Positions 5,166-5,297 of a stretch of 5,297 nucleotides of DNA are shown here, one piece after another (position 1 is the first letter of the stretch; each line of letters begins with the position of its first letter). The DNA lies in the NCBI GenBank assembly GCA_030598425.1, contig JAUVPY010000234.1, positions 1 to 5,297 of the forward strand, given 5' to 3'. The DNA comes from Anaerolineae bacterium (GTDB taxonomy: Bacteria > Chloroflexota > Anaerolineae > 4572-78 > NAK82). The notes beneath the pieces were generated by a model that saw only the letters and a list, made by a program, of their open reading frames with translations, searched no databases and was not told the origin of the DNA. The translations under genes were made by a program, and so were the position numbers.

Positions 5166-5297
5166 ATGTATCAAGAGTATGACTTCGAAGCACCACGTAG
5201 CGGTCTGGCGACAACCGCAGATGAGGCGGCCAAAACTGCCGAGGATATCGGATTTCCCGTTGCATTGAAGATCGCCTCTCCCGACATCCTGCACAAG
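5166..5297 (+). CDS. ATP-grasp acyl-CoA synthetase (ADP-forming), N-terminal fragment
   Basis: This is the first 44 codons of a gene that continues past the window. ATG 5166 sits 10 bases after a perfect AGGAGG (5150-5155), and no other start codon exists in the open frame back to the stop at 5061. The residues include PRSGLATTADEAAKTAEDIG (10-29) and FPVALKIASPDILHK (30-44). This is the typical opening of the ATP-grasp beta subunit or domain of ADP-forming acetyl-CoA synthetase (AcdB/PF13549): a helix followed by the GFPVALKI strand, whose lysine binds ATP, and SPDI-HK. Such enzymes interconvert acetyl-CoA, ADP and phosphate with acetate, CoA and ATP, conserving energy at the end of fermentative or amino-acid breakdown. 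The leading part is about ten residues shorter than the usual EYEAKELL-YGI-P start. Whether it is a separate subunit or part of a fused protein cannot be seen. Confidence 0.8.
   Translation, partial: MYQEYDFEAPRSGLATTADEAAKTAEDIGFPVALKIASPDILHK

Noticed and set aside
4954..5265. 103-codon minus-strand frame over the divergent region
   Set aside because: It covers both promoter elements and the start of the ATP-grasp gene and shows no recognisable domain or ribosome site.

Overview
The window is a 5.3 kb piece of a bacterial chromosome with moderate GC, dense genes and short gaps. Nearly every gene start has a strong purine-rich Shine-Dalgarno sequence. Signal and regulatory proteins are mixed with metabolic enzymes. 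The gene set is a standalone cNMP-binding protein, a REC protein with a coiled-coil tail, a KynB-like cyclase, an ADP-forming acyl-CoA synthetase fragment and an ABC-2/SpoIIM-type permease. Together with the short palindromic intergenic repeats, it fits Chloroflexota (Anaerolineae-like) or a similar environmental lineage. That assignment is inferred from gene content; no marker gene is present.

Left part, plus strand (3-2605). This is an apparent operon. It opens with the C-terminal end of an ABC-transporter ATPase (3-209). A 108 bp spacer holds a long imperfect hairpin. Next is a 499-residue membrane protein (318-1817) whose N-terminal half is an ABC-2 type permease and whose C-terminal half looks like SpoIIM. 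It is followed 23 bp later by an RNase Z-like metallo-beta-lactamase-fold hydrolase (1841-2605). The ATPase and the permease very probably form one transporter. The hydrolase may only be co-transcribed.

Middle and right part, minus strand (4928 down to 2620). A response regulator with a coiled-coil tail is read first. Its stop codon directly abuts the start of a KynB-like metal-dependent cyclase/hydrolase. After an 87 bp gap with its own extended -10 promoter come a single-domain cyclic-nucleotide-binding protein and an uncharacterised 65-residue protein. This last gene converges on the hydrolase with only 14 bp between the stop codons, and I see no convincing terminator there.

Right edge. 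A 237 bp divergent intergenic region (4929-5165) carries one -10 element facing each way and a perfect palindrome in the leader of the response-regulator transcript. It separates the minus-strand operon from the start of a plus-strand ATP-grasp gene, resembling the beta subunit or domain of ADP-forming acetyl-CoA synthetase, which runs off the window.

The most unusual items are the ABC-2/SpoIIM fusion, the hairpin with two competing pairings between ATPase and permease, and the response regulator with no recognisable output domain coupled to a cyclase. No CRISPR array, tRNA, rRNA or transposase was seen.
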